Assembly: GCA_963531535.1 (NCBI GenBank)
Contig: CAUSGX010000003.1
Location: 34,748-98,747 of the forward strand
DNA length: 64,000 nt
Direction: 5' to 3'
DNA from: HOT-345 sp963531535
GTDB taxonomy: Bacteria; Patescibacteriota; Gracilibacteria; Absconditabacterales; Absconditicoccaceae
In this document: piece by piece, positions 10,758 to 21,594 of the stretch
Layout: the number at the start of each line of letters is the position of its first letter
Position numbering within the stretch: the stretch's first letter is position 1
Translations under genes and position numbers: made by a program
The notes under the pieces: generated by a model
What the model was told of the DNA's origin: nothing
Database searches by the model: none
Seen by the model: the letters and a program-made list of their open reading frames with translations, nothing else

Positions 10758-11339
10758 TTAAGCTCCCAAATTTTCAGCAACAAATTCCCAGTTAATAATA
10801 TGAAAAATATTTTCTAGATATGCCCATCTATTATTTCTCACATCAATATAATAAGCATGCTCCCATACATCTACTCAAAAAAGGATCTTTACAGGCAAAT
10901 GGAGCGGATTTTGAGCATTGGACATATTCAAAATCTCTAACTTTCCTTCCTGATTCAAAACCAACCAAGTCCAACCAGAACCAAAATTTCCAACTGCTGA
11001 GGAAATAAACTCTTCCTTAAAACTAGCAAAAGATCAAAAATTCTGATCAATAAGCTCTGCCAATTTACCACTAGGAACTTGATCATATTTTGGACTCAGA
11101 CACTTCCAGAAAAAATTATGATTCCAAAATTGAGCAGCATTATTATATAATGCTCAACTAGAATTTTTTACAATAGCTACGATATCCTGCCCAGCAAACT
11201 CAGTATTTTCAATCAATTGATTAAGCTTATCAGTATAGGCCTGATGGTGCTTGTCATAATGGTACATCATTGTTTCCTCAGAAATATAAGGAACTAATGC
11301 GTCTTTTTCATAAGGCAAAACTATTTTTTCAAACATCAT
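10758..11339 (-). CDS. sod: Superoxide dismutase (Fe/Mn family)
   Basis: This enzyme dismutates superoxide to oxygen and peroxide. The 193 residues show all family landmarks: LPYEKDALVPYIS at the N-terminus, HYDKHHQAY with the first metal histidine (about residue 27), NNAAQFWNHNFFW with the second, GWTWLV, and DVWEHAYYID with the Asp and third His. UGA encodes conserved glycines, e.g. before ALYNNAAQ. Two adjacent ATG codons (11339 and 11336) are possible starts. Iron versus manganese cannot be settled by eye. The gene stands alone between ftsK and a large orphan gene, both on the same strand. Confidence 0.95.
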
Positions 11340-11418
11340 TATCAAAATTCTAAGAACTAAAACAAAGAAAACATAAAGATTCAATTAGGATTTACAAGTT
11401 AATAGTCAGAAAAGTAGC

Positions 11419-13602
11419 TTATTTTGGGATAATATACCTCTGATTATAATACGAAATATTTTTCAAAAGCCCTCTAAACCACAGCACATCTTCAGCACTG
11501 AACGAACGAATAATTTCAGACTTATCTTTTTTTCCAAAGAATTTCTGAGTATTTTTAGCAATAAACTTAAAGAAATCAGAATTATCATCTAGCTCAATCC
11601 AAATTTTGAGAAAATCTTGAAACTCCTCATAAACAGCTAAAAGATCAAGATAAATCTGATCAGCTTCCTTGATCTTAAGTCCCAAAATATCTCTAATATA
11701 GAATATCCATAGACAATCAATCTGATCCTGCTCCATTTTATCTTTATGCTGATTAAGATATGTCATCAAAAGCAGCATGCCAAAAAGAGTTTCTCTTGCA
11801 GCGCCAAAAATTGCCAACAAAACTGACTGCGAATAGTAGCTTTCAAGCTTTAGTGGCTCAAATTTCTCCAAAAATGACTTATTAAGCCAAAATTCAATCT
11901 TATATAAAGCGTCTTTAAGATTTGAAATAGCCTTCTCATCAAAAAGATTCACAAAATCAGCAAAAAGCTCCTTAGCTGAACTAGACTGAGCAAAAAACGG
12001 TGCATAAAAATGAGACAAAAAATCTGAATTTGACTCTTTTACCAACGCCGAAATCTTAGTTCCAAACTTTTGTTTAAAGTCATCTAAAATCTGCGTATTA
12101 GTAATATTAAGCCTCGTATCCTTAGGATTAATATCCTGGAAATATGCGGCTGTCATCCCCTCTAAATACAAAATCCCAGCATAAAAATCCGCAACAATCT
12201 TCTCATCGCTTCCTTTGATAGGGATAGAAAATTTATTTTTCCCAGATCTTACCTTATCATTGATATAATGATAATAGTAAAGATTTTTTCCATAAATATA
12301 GAGAATATGACCTAGATATTCAAGTTGTGCAGGATTTGACTCAACATTAAGCATCTCCTTAGAGACAAAAAGAGAGATTAAATCTGGTTTTTGAATTCTT
12401 GTATAAAAAGAATCCCCTCTAGCATTAGTAAATCCCCCTAAAAGAGTAATATAAAAATTCAAAAGCCTCTCAGTAACTTTAGACTCCCTCTTAATTCTCT
12501 CTGGCACATCGAAAGAAGAAATATCATCGCCATTATCTATAGCTGAGAGCATTTCATCGATATCCTCGAGTAGATCTTCTCTCCCCTCCGATCTAAAAAG
12601 CTTGATAATATAGTTCTGAACTCAAGCAAAAAATCAATGTTTATATTTTTTGTAGGTCAAAAGATAATCCAAAAGCCTAGGAAGATTTTCCTCAGACTTT
12701 AGAAAACTCTGAACTAAACTATCTAATTCAGTCTTATTAAAAATCTTTGAAACAATCGCCTCAACAACTAAAAACGGATCAGAATTTCCTATCAAATATT
12801 TTACCAGAATATCTGCCGGCCAAATATAGGTAAGGACAGACTGTTCAAGTGGAGAAGAATGTGGCAAATATTTAGTAGTTGCATAATTTTGTTTGAAGGC
12901 TTTGAGGATTTTTTCTCACTTACGATCTTGCAAAATTCGTTCAAGAAATTCAGATTCTTCTCCCTTTCCAGCAAAAAGCGTATTTAATCTTTTATAAAAA
13001 TGGAACAATAAAAAGAAAAATGAAGTTTCCTTAAGCAATTCCTTTTTAACAGCATCAAAATCTGATTTAGAAATCTTGGTATCAAGCTGTTGGAAAGTAA
13101 TCTTGTAAAAGTCAAAGAACACCTCAATAAACCAATTATAGTTTTCATTTTCCTGCTCTGATGGAAAAACTTTTACCCTTGAGGCAAAGGTAAAGGACAA
13201 AAGAAATACAGTATACAGAAGCTGCGTAAAATAATGATGAGGATATCCACGCAAAGTATCTGCAAAATACAAACTTGAAAGCAATGTGATACCATTGGAA
13301 AGGTTAGCTGGAGAATAGAAATGATATCCATTAAGATTTGCCGCTACACAATAGGCAAAATACGTTTCAATATCCTTTTGTTTATCAGTATTTCCATATT
13401 CTCAAAATCCCATCTTAAACTCCACAACATCCAAGTTCACATCAAACAAATTAAGCTTATAATTTTCAATAATTTTACGATTGATAATTGAGAAAAACTC
13501 CCTAGAAGAAATAAAGCCAACAAACATACTCGCTGGATTTACCATATTTTGAATAGTCGAATTTGGGAATTTTGTTAGTAAAAGTCTTTTAAAAAGATGC
13601 AT
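11419..13602 (-). CDS. Large protein of unknown function, 727 aa
   Basis: One frame from ATG at 13602 to TAA at 11419 bridges several UGA codons. The protein is Lys/Phe/Tyr/Leu-rich and probably all-helical, with no signal peptide. A segment near residues 118-140 is hydrophobic and could be a membrane helix. No catalytic or nucleotide-binding motif stands out. An internal AAATCTGATTT copy (13058) encodes K-S-D-F. It may be lineage-specific. An 80-base gap separates it from sod; an AAATCTGATTT copy lies just upstream of its start. Confidence 0.75.
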
Positions 13603-13779
13603 TATTCATAAAAAGAATAAAAAAATCTGATTTTTGTTTCCTTTTTCAATGATAGTAAAGAAAATCTCTTTTTCAAGAGTTTTCTTTGAGAAAATAATTT
13701 AAAATGCTTGTTTTTATTGTTTCTGCTTGATTTTGTTTGTCGGATCCTTATAAGAAGTGCTCACAAAAAAAATAAAAAA

Positions 13780-14166
13780 ATGACAAAGATCGCATTTGAT
13801 TTAAATCCTCAGGACGGATCCCGTCTTATTGAGGTAGAGCTTAAGTCTCTTTCAAAAGATTTTCTCGAAAGAGAGCAGGAGAAGATCAACCAACATGATG
13901 TTTGGCTCTCTAATTTCCCATCTAAGGATGGACAAACAAGCTATGATATTAGGCTTGCAACCATTTTACAAGAAAATGGAGTAAAACAAATCGTCACTCA
14001 AAAGGGGTATGAACCTTCTGATTTCATACTTCTTCAGGGGAAAGTTGTTTGGGAGTATCGCGAGGATTTTCTTCGTAATAAATCTTACAAACACTACCAA
14101 GAGTGCAAGATCAAATTTTTTCAATCTTCTCCAAAAGCGATACTCGTTTTACAGGAAAGTTGATAA
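13780..14166 (+). CDS. Hypothetical protein, 128 aa
   Basis: I chose the ATG at 13780 because the upstream in-frame extension is hydrophobic leader-like sequence containing a TATAAG promoter-like box. The small, charged protein begins MTKIAFDLNPQDGSRLIEVE and ends with a UGA glycine immediately followed by TAA (14164-14166). I recognise no family. A terminator follows within 20 bases. Confidence 0.6.
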
Positions 14167-14183
14167 AATAGATCGTCAAAAAT

Positions 14184-14214
14184 CAGTTCGAGTTTATCTT
14201 GAACTGTTTTTTTT
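14184..14214 (+). terminator. Terminator after the 128-aa gene
   Basis: CAGTTCGAG (14184-14192) pairs with CTTGAACTG (14198-14206) with one mismatch, followed by eight T. Confidence 0.8.
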
Positions 14215-14230
14215 AACTAAAAAAAACTTC

Positions 14231-14258
14231 TTGCATTTTGTATAAATATTAGTATGAT
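14231..14258 (+). promoter_or_regulatory. Sigma-70-like promoter, TTGCAT-16-TATGAT
   Basis: A TTGCAT box and a TATGAT box are separated by 16 bases, 38 bases before the ATG at 14297. The same spacing recurs in other promoters of this window. Confidence 0.5.
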
Positions 14259-14296
14259 GAAGTCAGATTTTGTTTTATCTCTTGTATTCAACAAAA

Positions 14297-14860
14297 ATGC
14301 TACTATTTAATTTCCAAGACTTCATCTCAGAAATGAGAGAAAAAGCTGATAAAAAAGAGATCGTAGAAAAATATGAACAGCTTTATGGACCAATTCAAGG
14401 AGATATTTATGACCAAGTTCGATATACAGATTATCTGAGCAAATTTTCTTATGTAGAATATGCAACTTCTGAGGAATTATCTGATGATTTTGACTGGGAT
14501 CTTTTGCAAAAGCTAGTATTGTGATCATTTTCTAGTGATTATGAACTCAAATTTGACCAAGAAAAACATGAATATGAGCTCTATATCGCAGTGAAGAACT
14601 GAGATCAGAGCGTTGTGAAGACACTTTCAGAACTTTGGTCTTTCCAGGTGCTTAGACTTTATGAAATCTATATTGAAGAGCAGCTTAATCTGCATATTCT
14701 TAAGGCTGAGGATGAGGATCAGGGAGCGATTGATGCACAAAGAGAAGTTATACTAAAGAAACGAGGGGCGATTTTGGATACTATGGATAGAGTTCAGCTT
14801 GCGGAGGAAGTAAAGGCTTCTCAAGAAGAGATGCTTGGAGATTTGATGGGACAGCTCTAA
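14297..14860 (+). CDS. Hypothetical acidic protein, 187 aa
   Basis: The frame from ATG at 14297 to TAA at 14858-14860 includes two UGA glycines (14522 and 14600). The product is acidic and helical with a coiled-coil-like C-terminal half rich in Glu, Gln and Leu. No membrane segment, signal peptide or known motif is visible. It has its own promoter-like boxes and a terminator, so it is probably monocistronic. Confidence 0.65.
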
Positions 14861-14878
14861 ACCAAAAAAAATATAAAA

Positions 14879-14908
14879 AGACTGACTACAAAAGTCAGTT
14901 TTTTTTGA
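14879..14908 (+). terminator. Terminator after the 187-aa gene
   Basis: ACTGACT (14881-14887) pairs with AGTCAGT (14893-14899) and is followed by a run of eight T. Confidence 0.85.
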
Positions 14909-15006
14909 AAATATTTTTTGTAAAAATTTGAAAATAGGGATGATACCTAGTAAAATAAAAACTCTGAGAAAATTTGCTTTTCCTTATAATTCCGATTATA
15001 CTTAAT

Positions 15007-15150
15007 ATGTCACTAAGGCAAAAGAGCTTAGGACTAAAAGTATCGGCTTTATGAGTGTTTTCTTTCATAAAAATATTTGAGACCAAAAACAAAAATACAA
15101 AAAAATCTGACTTTAATCTTTTATCCTGTCTCAAAGAAAGAAAAGCTTAG
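15007..15150 (+). CDS. Possible small protein, 47 aa
   Basis: The 457-base gap between 14860 and 15318 otherwise holds only two terminators. This frame starts with ATG 17 bases after a TATAAT box, uses one UGA glycine, contains a K-K-S-D-F stretch from the dispersed motif, and ends in TAG. An otherwise orphan terminator (15197-15223) follows. The product is basic with a short hydrophobic middle. I recognise no family. A small RNA ending at the same terminator is an equally good reading. Confidence 0.35.
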
Positions 15151-15196
15151 ACTTTTAGATTGCTAAAGGTTGCTAAGATACTTTTATTTATAAAAG

Positions 15197-15223
15197 AGCT
15201 TCGCAGTTTGCGGAGCTTTTTTT
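15197..15223 (+). terminator. Strong terminator without an assigned gene
   Basis: AGCTTCGC and GCGGAGCT form an eight-base stem with one mismatch and a five-base loop, followed by seven T. No well-supported gene ends just before it. Confidence 0.8.
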
Positions 15224-15317
15224 ATTGAAAAAATTTGTTTTTTCTCTATAGTCAGATTCTAATTGGTTGAAGTTTTAAAGAACTAGGAGAAATCAGATTT
15301 AATTTGTTGTCCCTTGT

Positions 15318-15953
15318 ATGCAGAAGATTGTCTATAAAACGCTACAGTCTCCGTCTAAGTTTGAGATTCCTAAGATAAAAGGATCTAGGTTTTTTGCGAC
15401 AATTTTTCCGATTGATTCAAAAGAACAGGCAGAGATCTATATTGAAGAGATGAGGAAAACTTATTATGATGCGACACATAATTGTTATGCCTGGAGGAGT
15501 GGCGTGCAGGCAAATCAGGATCTTTTCTGAAATTGGATATTGACTTCCAAACTTCAGAGATCAAGTGATGATTGAGAGCCGGCAAATACAGCGTGAAAAC
15601 CGATACTTTCTGTTTTGACAGGGGAAGAGATTTTTGATGTTCTGGTTGTCGTAACGAGGTATTTTTGAGGGACTTTGCTTGGAGTTTGAGGGTTGATTCA
15701 GGCATATACTCAGGCGACAAAAGAATGAATTCAGAATTTAGATTTTGTTTATAGATCGTTAGAAACTGAACTTGATCTTGATTATAATTATGATCAGCTT
15801 TCTTCCGCTCAGTATTTGTTTGATAAATATGAGTGTAGGGTTTTGCAGGAGCAATATTCTGAGCAGATTTGGCAGAAGATAGCAGTCAATGTCTGATATG
15901 TGGAATCTTTAAAGAGAGAATTTGTCGATAGACAGCTGAGATTCTCCTGTTAG
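15318..15953 (+). CDS. IMPACT/YigZ (UPF0029) family protein
   Basis: The family is linked to translation control and proteolysis, but the molecular role of bacterial YigZ proteins is not settled. The 211 residues show the hallmarks: SRFFATIFPIDSKEQAE near the start, the His and Cys of ATHNCYAWR, a Gly/Asp-rich turn (SSDDGEPANTAGKP) and VVVTRYFGGTLLGVGGLI. Several of these glycines are UGA. The C-terminal domain has the usual ferredoxin-like length. An AAATCAGATTT copy lies about 25 bases upstream. Confidence 0.88.
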
Positions 15954-16057
15954 GAGAGAAAATGAGGGGAGAGAAGAAAAATCTGATTTCTTCTTGCATT
16001 TTTATTGCCTATTCCTAAGGTATAATAGTCTAACTATTTAGATTTTTTGATATTTTG

Positions 16058-17464
16058 ATGCCAGAGCTTAAACTTTATAATACACTTACTCGTGAAAAGG
16101 AGATTTTTGAGCCTTTGATGAAGGATCCGACGACTTGAAAAAAGTTTGTCGGGATGTATTCGTGCTGACCGACAGTATATTCTACGCCACATATTGGGAA
16201 TTTTAGAGCAACTTTTACTGCGGATTTGATTAGAAATACACTAAAATACTTTTGATATCCAGTGAAGGCAGTGATGAATATTACTGATGTTGGGCATTTG
16301 GTTTCAGATGCTGATGATGGCGAGGATAAGTTAGAGAAGGGATCCAGAATTGATGGTATCTCGGCTTGGGATGTTGCAAAAAAATACGAAGATATTTTTT
16401 TGAAGGCAATGCAGGAGCTTAGAATTGAGCGTTTTGATGTGATGCCAAGAGCTACTGAACATATTCAGGAACAGATTCAGATGGTGGAGAGTCTAGAGAG
16501 ACAAGGATATACTTACACCATTCCTGATGATGGGATTTATATGGATACAAGCCTTGTGGAGGACTATGGGAAATTGATGGGGTCGAACTATAAGAAAAGA
16601 CTTGCGGATCTTAATGCCGGAGAGAGGGTTGATATTTGAGGTAAAAGAAATCCAACAGATTTTGCACTTTGGAAATTTTCTCCTAGAGATGAAAAAAGGC
16701 AGATGGAGCGAGATTCTCCATGGGGAGTTTGATTTCCTGGTTGGCATATAGAGTGTAGCGCTATGGCGAGTAAATATCTTGGTGAGCAATTTGATATTCA
16801 TCACGGAGGAACTGATCATATTACTGTGCATCATTCAAATGAAATTACTCAGTCAGAATGTAGCTTTTGACATAAACCATGGGTGAAATATTGGCTTCAT
16901 AATGAGTTCCTTCAGGTTGATGGGGGAAAGATGAGTAAATCTTTGGGGAATATTTATTCTCTTGATGATATCAAAGCAAAAGGGTATTCTCCATTGGATT
17001 TAAGATATTTCTATTTTAAGGCTCAGTATTCTAATTTTTTGAACTTTACTCGAGATGCATTGGAACAGGCGAGGAGTGAGAGGTTGGGACTTATAAAAAA
17101 GATAAAAAATCTGGTTTTAACTGATGAGGAGACTGATTTTCAGGAGAAGGTTTATGAGGCGTTATGAGATAATCTCAATACTCCAAAGCTCTTTTCTGAG
17201 ATTCATACAGCGCTTCAGCATCCAACTAGAAAGATGCTTGCTCTTTTGCACCAGCTTGAGGTGAATGTTCTTAAAGTTGGGCTTTTTGACCAAGTTCTTG
17301 ATGAAGAAGAGATCCCGACTGAGGTTTTAAGTCTAGCTGAGAAGAGAAAAGAGGCGAAGGCAGGAAAGGATTATGCTTTGGCAGATCAGTTGAGAGAAAA
17401 AATCGTTGATCTCGGCTGGGAAATTAAGGATGAAAAAGATGGATTTAGTCTAACAAAAAGATAA
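16058..17464 (+). CDS. cysS: Cysteinyl-tRNA synthetase
   Basis: This class Ia synthetase charges tRNA-Cys. The 468 residues contain the zinc-site cysteine in YSCGPTVYSTPHIGN with its HIGH-type signature, plus GWHIECSAMA, the zinc histidines of HHGGTDH, and KMSKSLG (about residues 290-296). UGA encodes glycines at CGPTVY and elsewhere. The C-terminal helical domain is short but complete. A TATAAT box at 16021-16026 lies 31 bases before the ATG. The next gene follows after 31 bases and may be cotranscribed. Confidence 0.97.
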
Positions 17465-17495
17465 TAGAGTGATTTACTTGTTATAAAGCTGAATA

Positions 17496-18038
17496 ATGTT
17501 GAGGAGAAAATCTCAAATCAAAAAGAGGAAAAGACTTCAGTTTTTGGTTGGATTTTGTGGCTTTTTGCTTATGGTTTTTCTGATTATTCGGTTAGTAAAG
17601 AAAAGTAGAACGGAGAAAATACTTGATTTGAGTGGAGGAGTTATGCTATCCACTGGAGATTTTTCTTCGAGTTGAGGGAAGGCTGTAGAAATGAACTCTG
17701 GATCGGTTTCTGGCACAACTGCTGCGTCCGGGAGCGGAAATATTCAGGTTGTGAGTACTTGAGCTCTCGCTACAAATCAAAACATGGAGAGGAGTCAGCA
17801 TTTCTCTATTCAGTTGTGTAATCAGATTTTTGATCTCTATACTTGTATTATTAAGAATGCTCCACTTGAGAATCAGCCTGCAATGCGTGAATCTCTCAAA
17901 CAGACGATTCAACCTTGGGAACTGATGGCTGATACTCAGCTTCGCGAGACCTGTGAGGCTGTTAGTAAAACCGATATCTTTCAGCAGGTAAAAGACCATT
18001 ATACTCAGAAAGATATGGGGTATTGATGTGTGTTTTAG
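17496..18038 (+). CDS. Single-pass membrane-anchored protein, unknown
   Basis: The ATG at 17496 gives a basic head (MLRRKSQIKKRKR), one membrane helix (FLVGFCGFLLMVFLIIRL, residues ~15-32), a Ser/Gly/Thr-rich linker and a cysteine-containing helical domain (IQLCNQIFDLYTCIIKN). Three UGA glycines occur; the last is five codons before TAG. Topology is N-in with an outside domain. I recognise no family. It follows cysS closely and ends 88 bases before eno. Confidence 0.65.
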
Positions 18039-18126
18039 AGAGAAAAGGTGAAAATTTGATTTCTTCTTGCATTTTATGTGCAAAATCATAGTCTGAAATT
18101 TGGTTTTATTTTGTATAAAAAGATAT

Positions 18127-19383
18127 ATGTGATACACAATTAGTAAAGTTTATGCTAGAGAAGTTCTTGACTCTAGAGGAAATCCTACTGTAGAGGTAGA
18201 AATTACGCTCGCTGATGGAAGTTTTGGTAGAGCTTTAGTGCCATCTGGAGCTTCAACAGGAGTTCATGAAGCACTTGAACTTAGAGACGGAGACAAATCA
18301 AGATACTCTGGAAAGGGAACTTTGAAGGCAGTTGAAAATGTAAATACAAGTATTGCTCATGCTATTGAAGGTCAGACTTTTGAATCTTTTAGAAGTTTAG
18401 ATGAAAAATTGATTGCGCTTGATGGGACTGCAAATAAGTCAAATCTTGGTGCTAATGCTTTGCTTGGTGTGAGTATGGCGTTTGTAGTAGCTTGTGCAAA
18501 TGCTGAAAAGAAGTATATTTATGAATATCTTGGTGAAGGGAAAGGAAATACCTTGCCATTCCCTATGATGAATATCCTTAATGGAGGTTCTCATGCAGAT
18601 AATAATGTAGATATCCAGGAGTTTATGATTGTTCCAAATAAGGCGCCTAGTTTCCGTGAGGGACTTAGATGGGGAGCAGAGGTTTTTCATACTTTAAAAT
18701 CAATTTTAAAGGCTAAGGGGCTTGTGACTTCAGTTGGTGATGAGTGAGGGTTTGCACCAAATCTTGGATCAAATGAGGAGGCTTTGCAAGTGATTATGGA
18801 AGCAATTGAAAAAGCAGGGTATGCTGGAAAGATTTCTCTTGCACTTGATGTGGCTTCTAGTGAGTTCTTTAAAGATGGAGTATATGATCTAGCAGGAGAA
18901 GATAAAAAGCTGAATGCTGATGAACTTATTGCCTTGTATCAGGATTGGTGCCAAAAATACCCAATTATTTCGATTGAGGATGGTATGGCTGAAGATGATT
19001 TTGATGGATGGAAGAAATTAACTGATGCTTTGGGAGAGAAGATTATGCTTGTTGGAGATGATCTTTTCGTTACAAATATTTCTAGACTTCAGATGGGAAT
19101 TGAAAAAGGAATTGCTAATTCTATTTTGATTAAGCTTAATCAGATCGGAACCGTATCTGAGACACTTGATGCTATCAATATGGCTCATGAACATGGAATG
19201 AGATCTATCTCATCTCATAGATCAGGAGAAACTGAGGATACTTTTATTGCTGATTTGGCTGTTGCGATGAATACCGGACTTATCAAAACTGGTTCTGCAT
19301 CTAGAACAGATAGAATCGCAAAATACAATCAACTCCTTAGAATTGAAGAACATCTTTGAGCTAATGCTAAATATGGAAAATAA
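18127..19383 (+). CDS. eno: Enolase
   Basis: Enolase interconverts 2-phosphoglycerate and phosphoenolpyruvate in glycolysis. The 418 residues are complete: AREVLDSRGNPTVEVE, PSGASTGVHEALELRDGD, SVGDEGGFAPNL, the metal ligands in EDGMAEDD and the catalytic lysine region IKLNQIGTVSET, then ISSHRSGETED. UGA is used only three times: codon 2, the second Gly of GDEGG, and near the C-terminus. The GDEGG position is strong proof of UGA=Gly. A TATAAA box lies about 13 bases before the ATG, suggesting a very short leader. Confidence 0.98.
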
Positions 19384-19404
19384 TTTTGAATGATATGATT
19401 ATCA

Positions 19405-19437
19405 AAAAAAGTCTGATGTGAATCAGGCTTTTTTCTT
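19405..19437. terminator. Terminator after eno
   Basis: AAGTCTGAT (19409-19417) pairs with ATCAGGCTT (19422-19430), flanked by an A-run and a T-run. It lies between convergent genes and could act in both directions. Confidence 0.8.
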
Positions 19438-19485
19438 TAAAGAAGAGATCTGTTTAATTGATAGTTTGATTTTATCAGATTTTTT

Positions 19486-20082
19486 TTATTGGTCAAAATG
19501 GATCTCTGATCGACTTTTAACTTTTGTGATGAGTGGATCTTTTTCTGGAGAGTAATCTTGATTTCGAGGATTATCTATCAGAAAGACAGGGATGTTGCTC
19601 TTAGCAATTGCTCTTGCATATTCTAAATTATCATCAATCATGAGCTGGATTCAGTATTTTTGACATACCTCCTCCTTGGTAAATTGAGGCTTCGTAGTAT
19701 CGTGATAGTTGCAAAAGATAATTTCTTCAAAGATTTCTGGATAGTAGTCCTTGATTCGCTTCTCTGTTGCAGGCTGAACAAGTGGTCCTCTTGCAGTAAT
19801 AGCGTAGAGTGTGTGCCCTTGTTTTTTTGCTTGTTTGAGTACTTCTTTTGCTCAAAGAACAAGCTGAATACCTCAATGCTCAGCTGAATATCTCATTCCA
19901 TCTGTGAAGAAGCTTACGGCTTGTTCTTTGCTGATATCTTCATATCCAGGGATATTTGGAATATAGTAGGAGCTAAACTGTTCTCTTTTTAGAGGCTTTC
20001 AGGCGATTTGATAATTATGAAATTTTAATACAAAGTCTAGGGTTTCAGCGATGACTTCATCAATATCAACTCAAATATTCAT
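19486..20082 (-). CDS. HAD-superfamily 5'-nucleotidase-like protein
   Basis: The 198 residues start MNIGVDIDEVIAETLDF, the HAD motif I DxDxV/T with the nucleophile Asp near residue 6. A threonine motif (LYAITARGP) and a C-terminal MIDDNLEYA acidic motif follow. The pattern is closest to the pyrimidine 5'(3')-deoxyribonucleotidase group, which removes phosphate from nucleotides. UGA encodes several glycines, including residue 4. Neighbours on the same strand are unknown membrane proteins, so context does not refine the substrate. Confidence 0.75.
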
Positions 20083-20108
20083 CGGAGGTAAAGAAAGGTA
20101 AAACTAGA

Positions 20109-20543
20109 TTACTCAGTCTCTGTCTGACTATGGTCGTTACAGTCTTCAGGGACGATTCTATTTTCAAATTCTGAAGCAATGATTCCATAGGTTGCCATAT
20201 AGTTCTCCATATTGCTTTTATCCTCATTAAGGAGGTTATTGTAAGAAGTGTGGAGACTATTAAGTATATCAGTATCTAGACATCATTTCTCCTCTGCAAC
20301 ACTGATAAGTTCGGAGAATTTTTCTTCCAGCTTGTATCTTTGTTCTAGGAGTTGCCCATTCTTACCTATAATCTTATAAAAGAAGACTTCAACTTTCTGT
20401 GCGATTGTTCTGAATCCTGAGTAGATAGCGATCTTTTCTGCTGAGTTTTGATGAAGATAAAAAAAACAGCTCGTCAAGAGGATGATTCCGATGATGAGTT
20501 TTACAACATTGTCTAGGAAGGTCTTTTTCTCTTCGTGTGTCAT
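20109..20543 (-). CDS. Membrane-anchored protein, 144 aa, unknown
   Basis: A charged N-terminus precedes one membrane helix (VVKLIIGIILLTSCFFYL, residues ~14-31) and a helical, acidic domain with a coiled-coil-like stretch. One UGA glycine bridges the standard-code break near 20283. The C-terminus is Glu/Thr-rich. It is followed 27 bases later by the nucleotidase gene and is likely cotranscribed with it. No family is recognised. Confidence 0.65.
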
Positions 20544-20658
20544 GATGGATCGCTAGCAGAGTTTAAAAAATTATCTCTTCAAAAAACGAAAGCCTTCCTA
20601 TATTCCTCGAGTGAGAAGTATACGTTGGCTTACGTTGAAATAAGGGAAGAAATGCTGA

Positions 20659-21018
20659 TTACTCTTCATCTGAATCAGATTCTTCTTTTTTTGCTTTTTT
20701 AGAAGCTTTCTTTGCTTTTGAGTTGATGGCATCAATACCGCATCTGAGGTATGAGTTGAAGGTTCCAGAAATAGCGAGAATACCAACTAGAAGTAAGATA
20801 ATTCCCCAAATGAAGGTTCTAAGTTGCCATAAAGCACAAAGGACAAGAATTACTCCGATGATCATTGTGATTTTCTCTTCGAGAGTTGAGTTTTTCCACC
20901 AGCTTACAAATCCTCCAGCTACCTTTTTTGTAGACTCACTCGCTGCTCAGAGTTTTTCTGAGATAGTATTTGTTGCTTCGTCGATTCTTTCTCCCATAGA
21001 TTGGTCCTTTTTTGTCAT
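20659..21018 (-). CDS. Small membrane protein, 119 aa, with charged tail
   Basis: An amphipathic N-terminal half (one UGA glycine in KLGAASES) leads to two closely spaced hydrophobic helices (IIGVILVLCALWQL and FIWGIILLLVGILAI). A Lys- then Asp/Glu-rich cytoplasmic tail ends the protein. The helical hairpin resembles reticulon- or YqjD-like membrane proteins, but I cannot assign a family. Confidence 0.6.
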
Positions 21019-21152
21019 TGTTTTATGTATATATAGAATAAAAAGATACTTCCTTTTATAGTTTTCACCTTAATATGCAAGAGATTTTTGAGATTTTTAG
21101 AAAAAAGGGAAGAAATCAGATTTTTTTTGTTTCCCCTCAGCTCTATTGTCGA

Positions 21153-21187
21153 GATAAGAAAAGTCCCCTTAGATATACTAAGGGGAC
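21153..21187 (-). terminator. Terminator for the minus-strand gene at 21238-21594
   Basis: GTCCCCTTAG and CTAAGGGGAC form a perfect ten-base stem with a five-base loop; on the minus strand it is followed by TTTTCTT. The stem is unusually G+C-rich for this window. Confidence 0.85.
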
Positions 21188-21237
21188 TACTACAATACAA
21201 ATAGATGAATACAATAAAATTACAAATCACTTCTTGT

Positions 21238-21594
21238 TTAATAAATCGGAATTTTTATCCGTTGTTGGAAGAGTTGGATCTCTTTTGCAATTCTACGTGC
21301 AAAAGATCGTATTTTCTTCCAGAGCTTCTTTGAAAAGTTGATGAGTTTCCTGGTAAGAACGCCGTAGCGATTCTTATTTTCTTGGCAGCGTTGAAGTCCG
21401 CAGAGCACCCAATAGCTGAATGCCTTGTAGAAATACTCATGAGAAAGCTTCGTCACTAAGAAGAATGCATCAAGCTTTTCACTCTCTTTTGCATCAAACT
21501 TTATATAAAAGGTGTGCAAAAGATTCGCTTTTTTTGTAACTTCCCCTATAAATATGGTATTATTTGCTAGGAGGTGGATTTTTAGGATATTCAT
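21238..21594 (-). CDS. Hypothetical protein, 118 aa, basic
   Basis: An ATG-to-TAA frame without UGA encodes a Lys/Phe-rich protein with an N-terminal beta-like half and a helical basic C-terminal half. The strong terminator downstream supports expression on this strand. Its start codon overlaps the start of a plus-strand frame within the sequence CATG at 21592-21595. I recognise no family. Confidence 0.5.
   Translation of the reverse strand: MNILKIHLLANNTIFIGEVTKKANLLHTFYIKFDAKESEKLDAFFLVTKLSHEYFYKAFSYWVLCGLQRCQENKNRYGVLTRKLINFSKKLWKKIRSFARRIAKEIQLFQQRIKIPIY

Noticed and set aside
14895..15134. A 79-codon minus-strand frame in the intergenic region
   Set aside because: It has no promoter or terminator in its direction and overlaps the plus-strand terminator after 14860; AT-rich sequence easily gives such frames.
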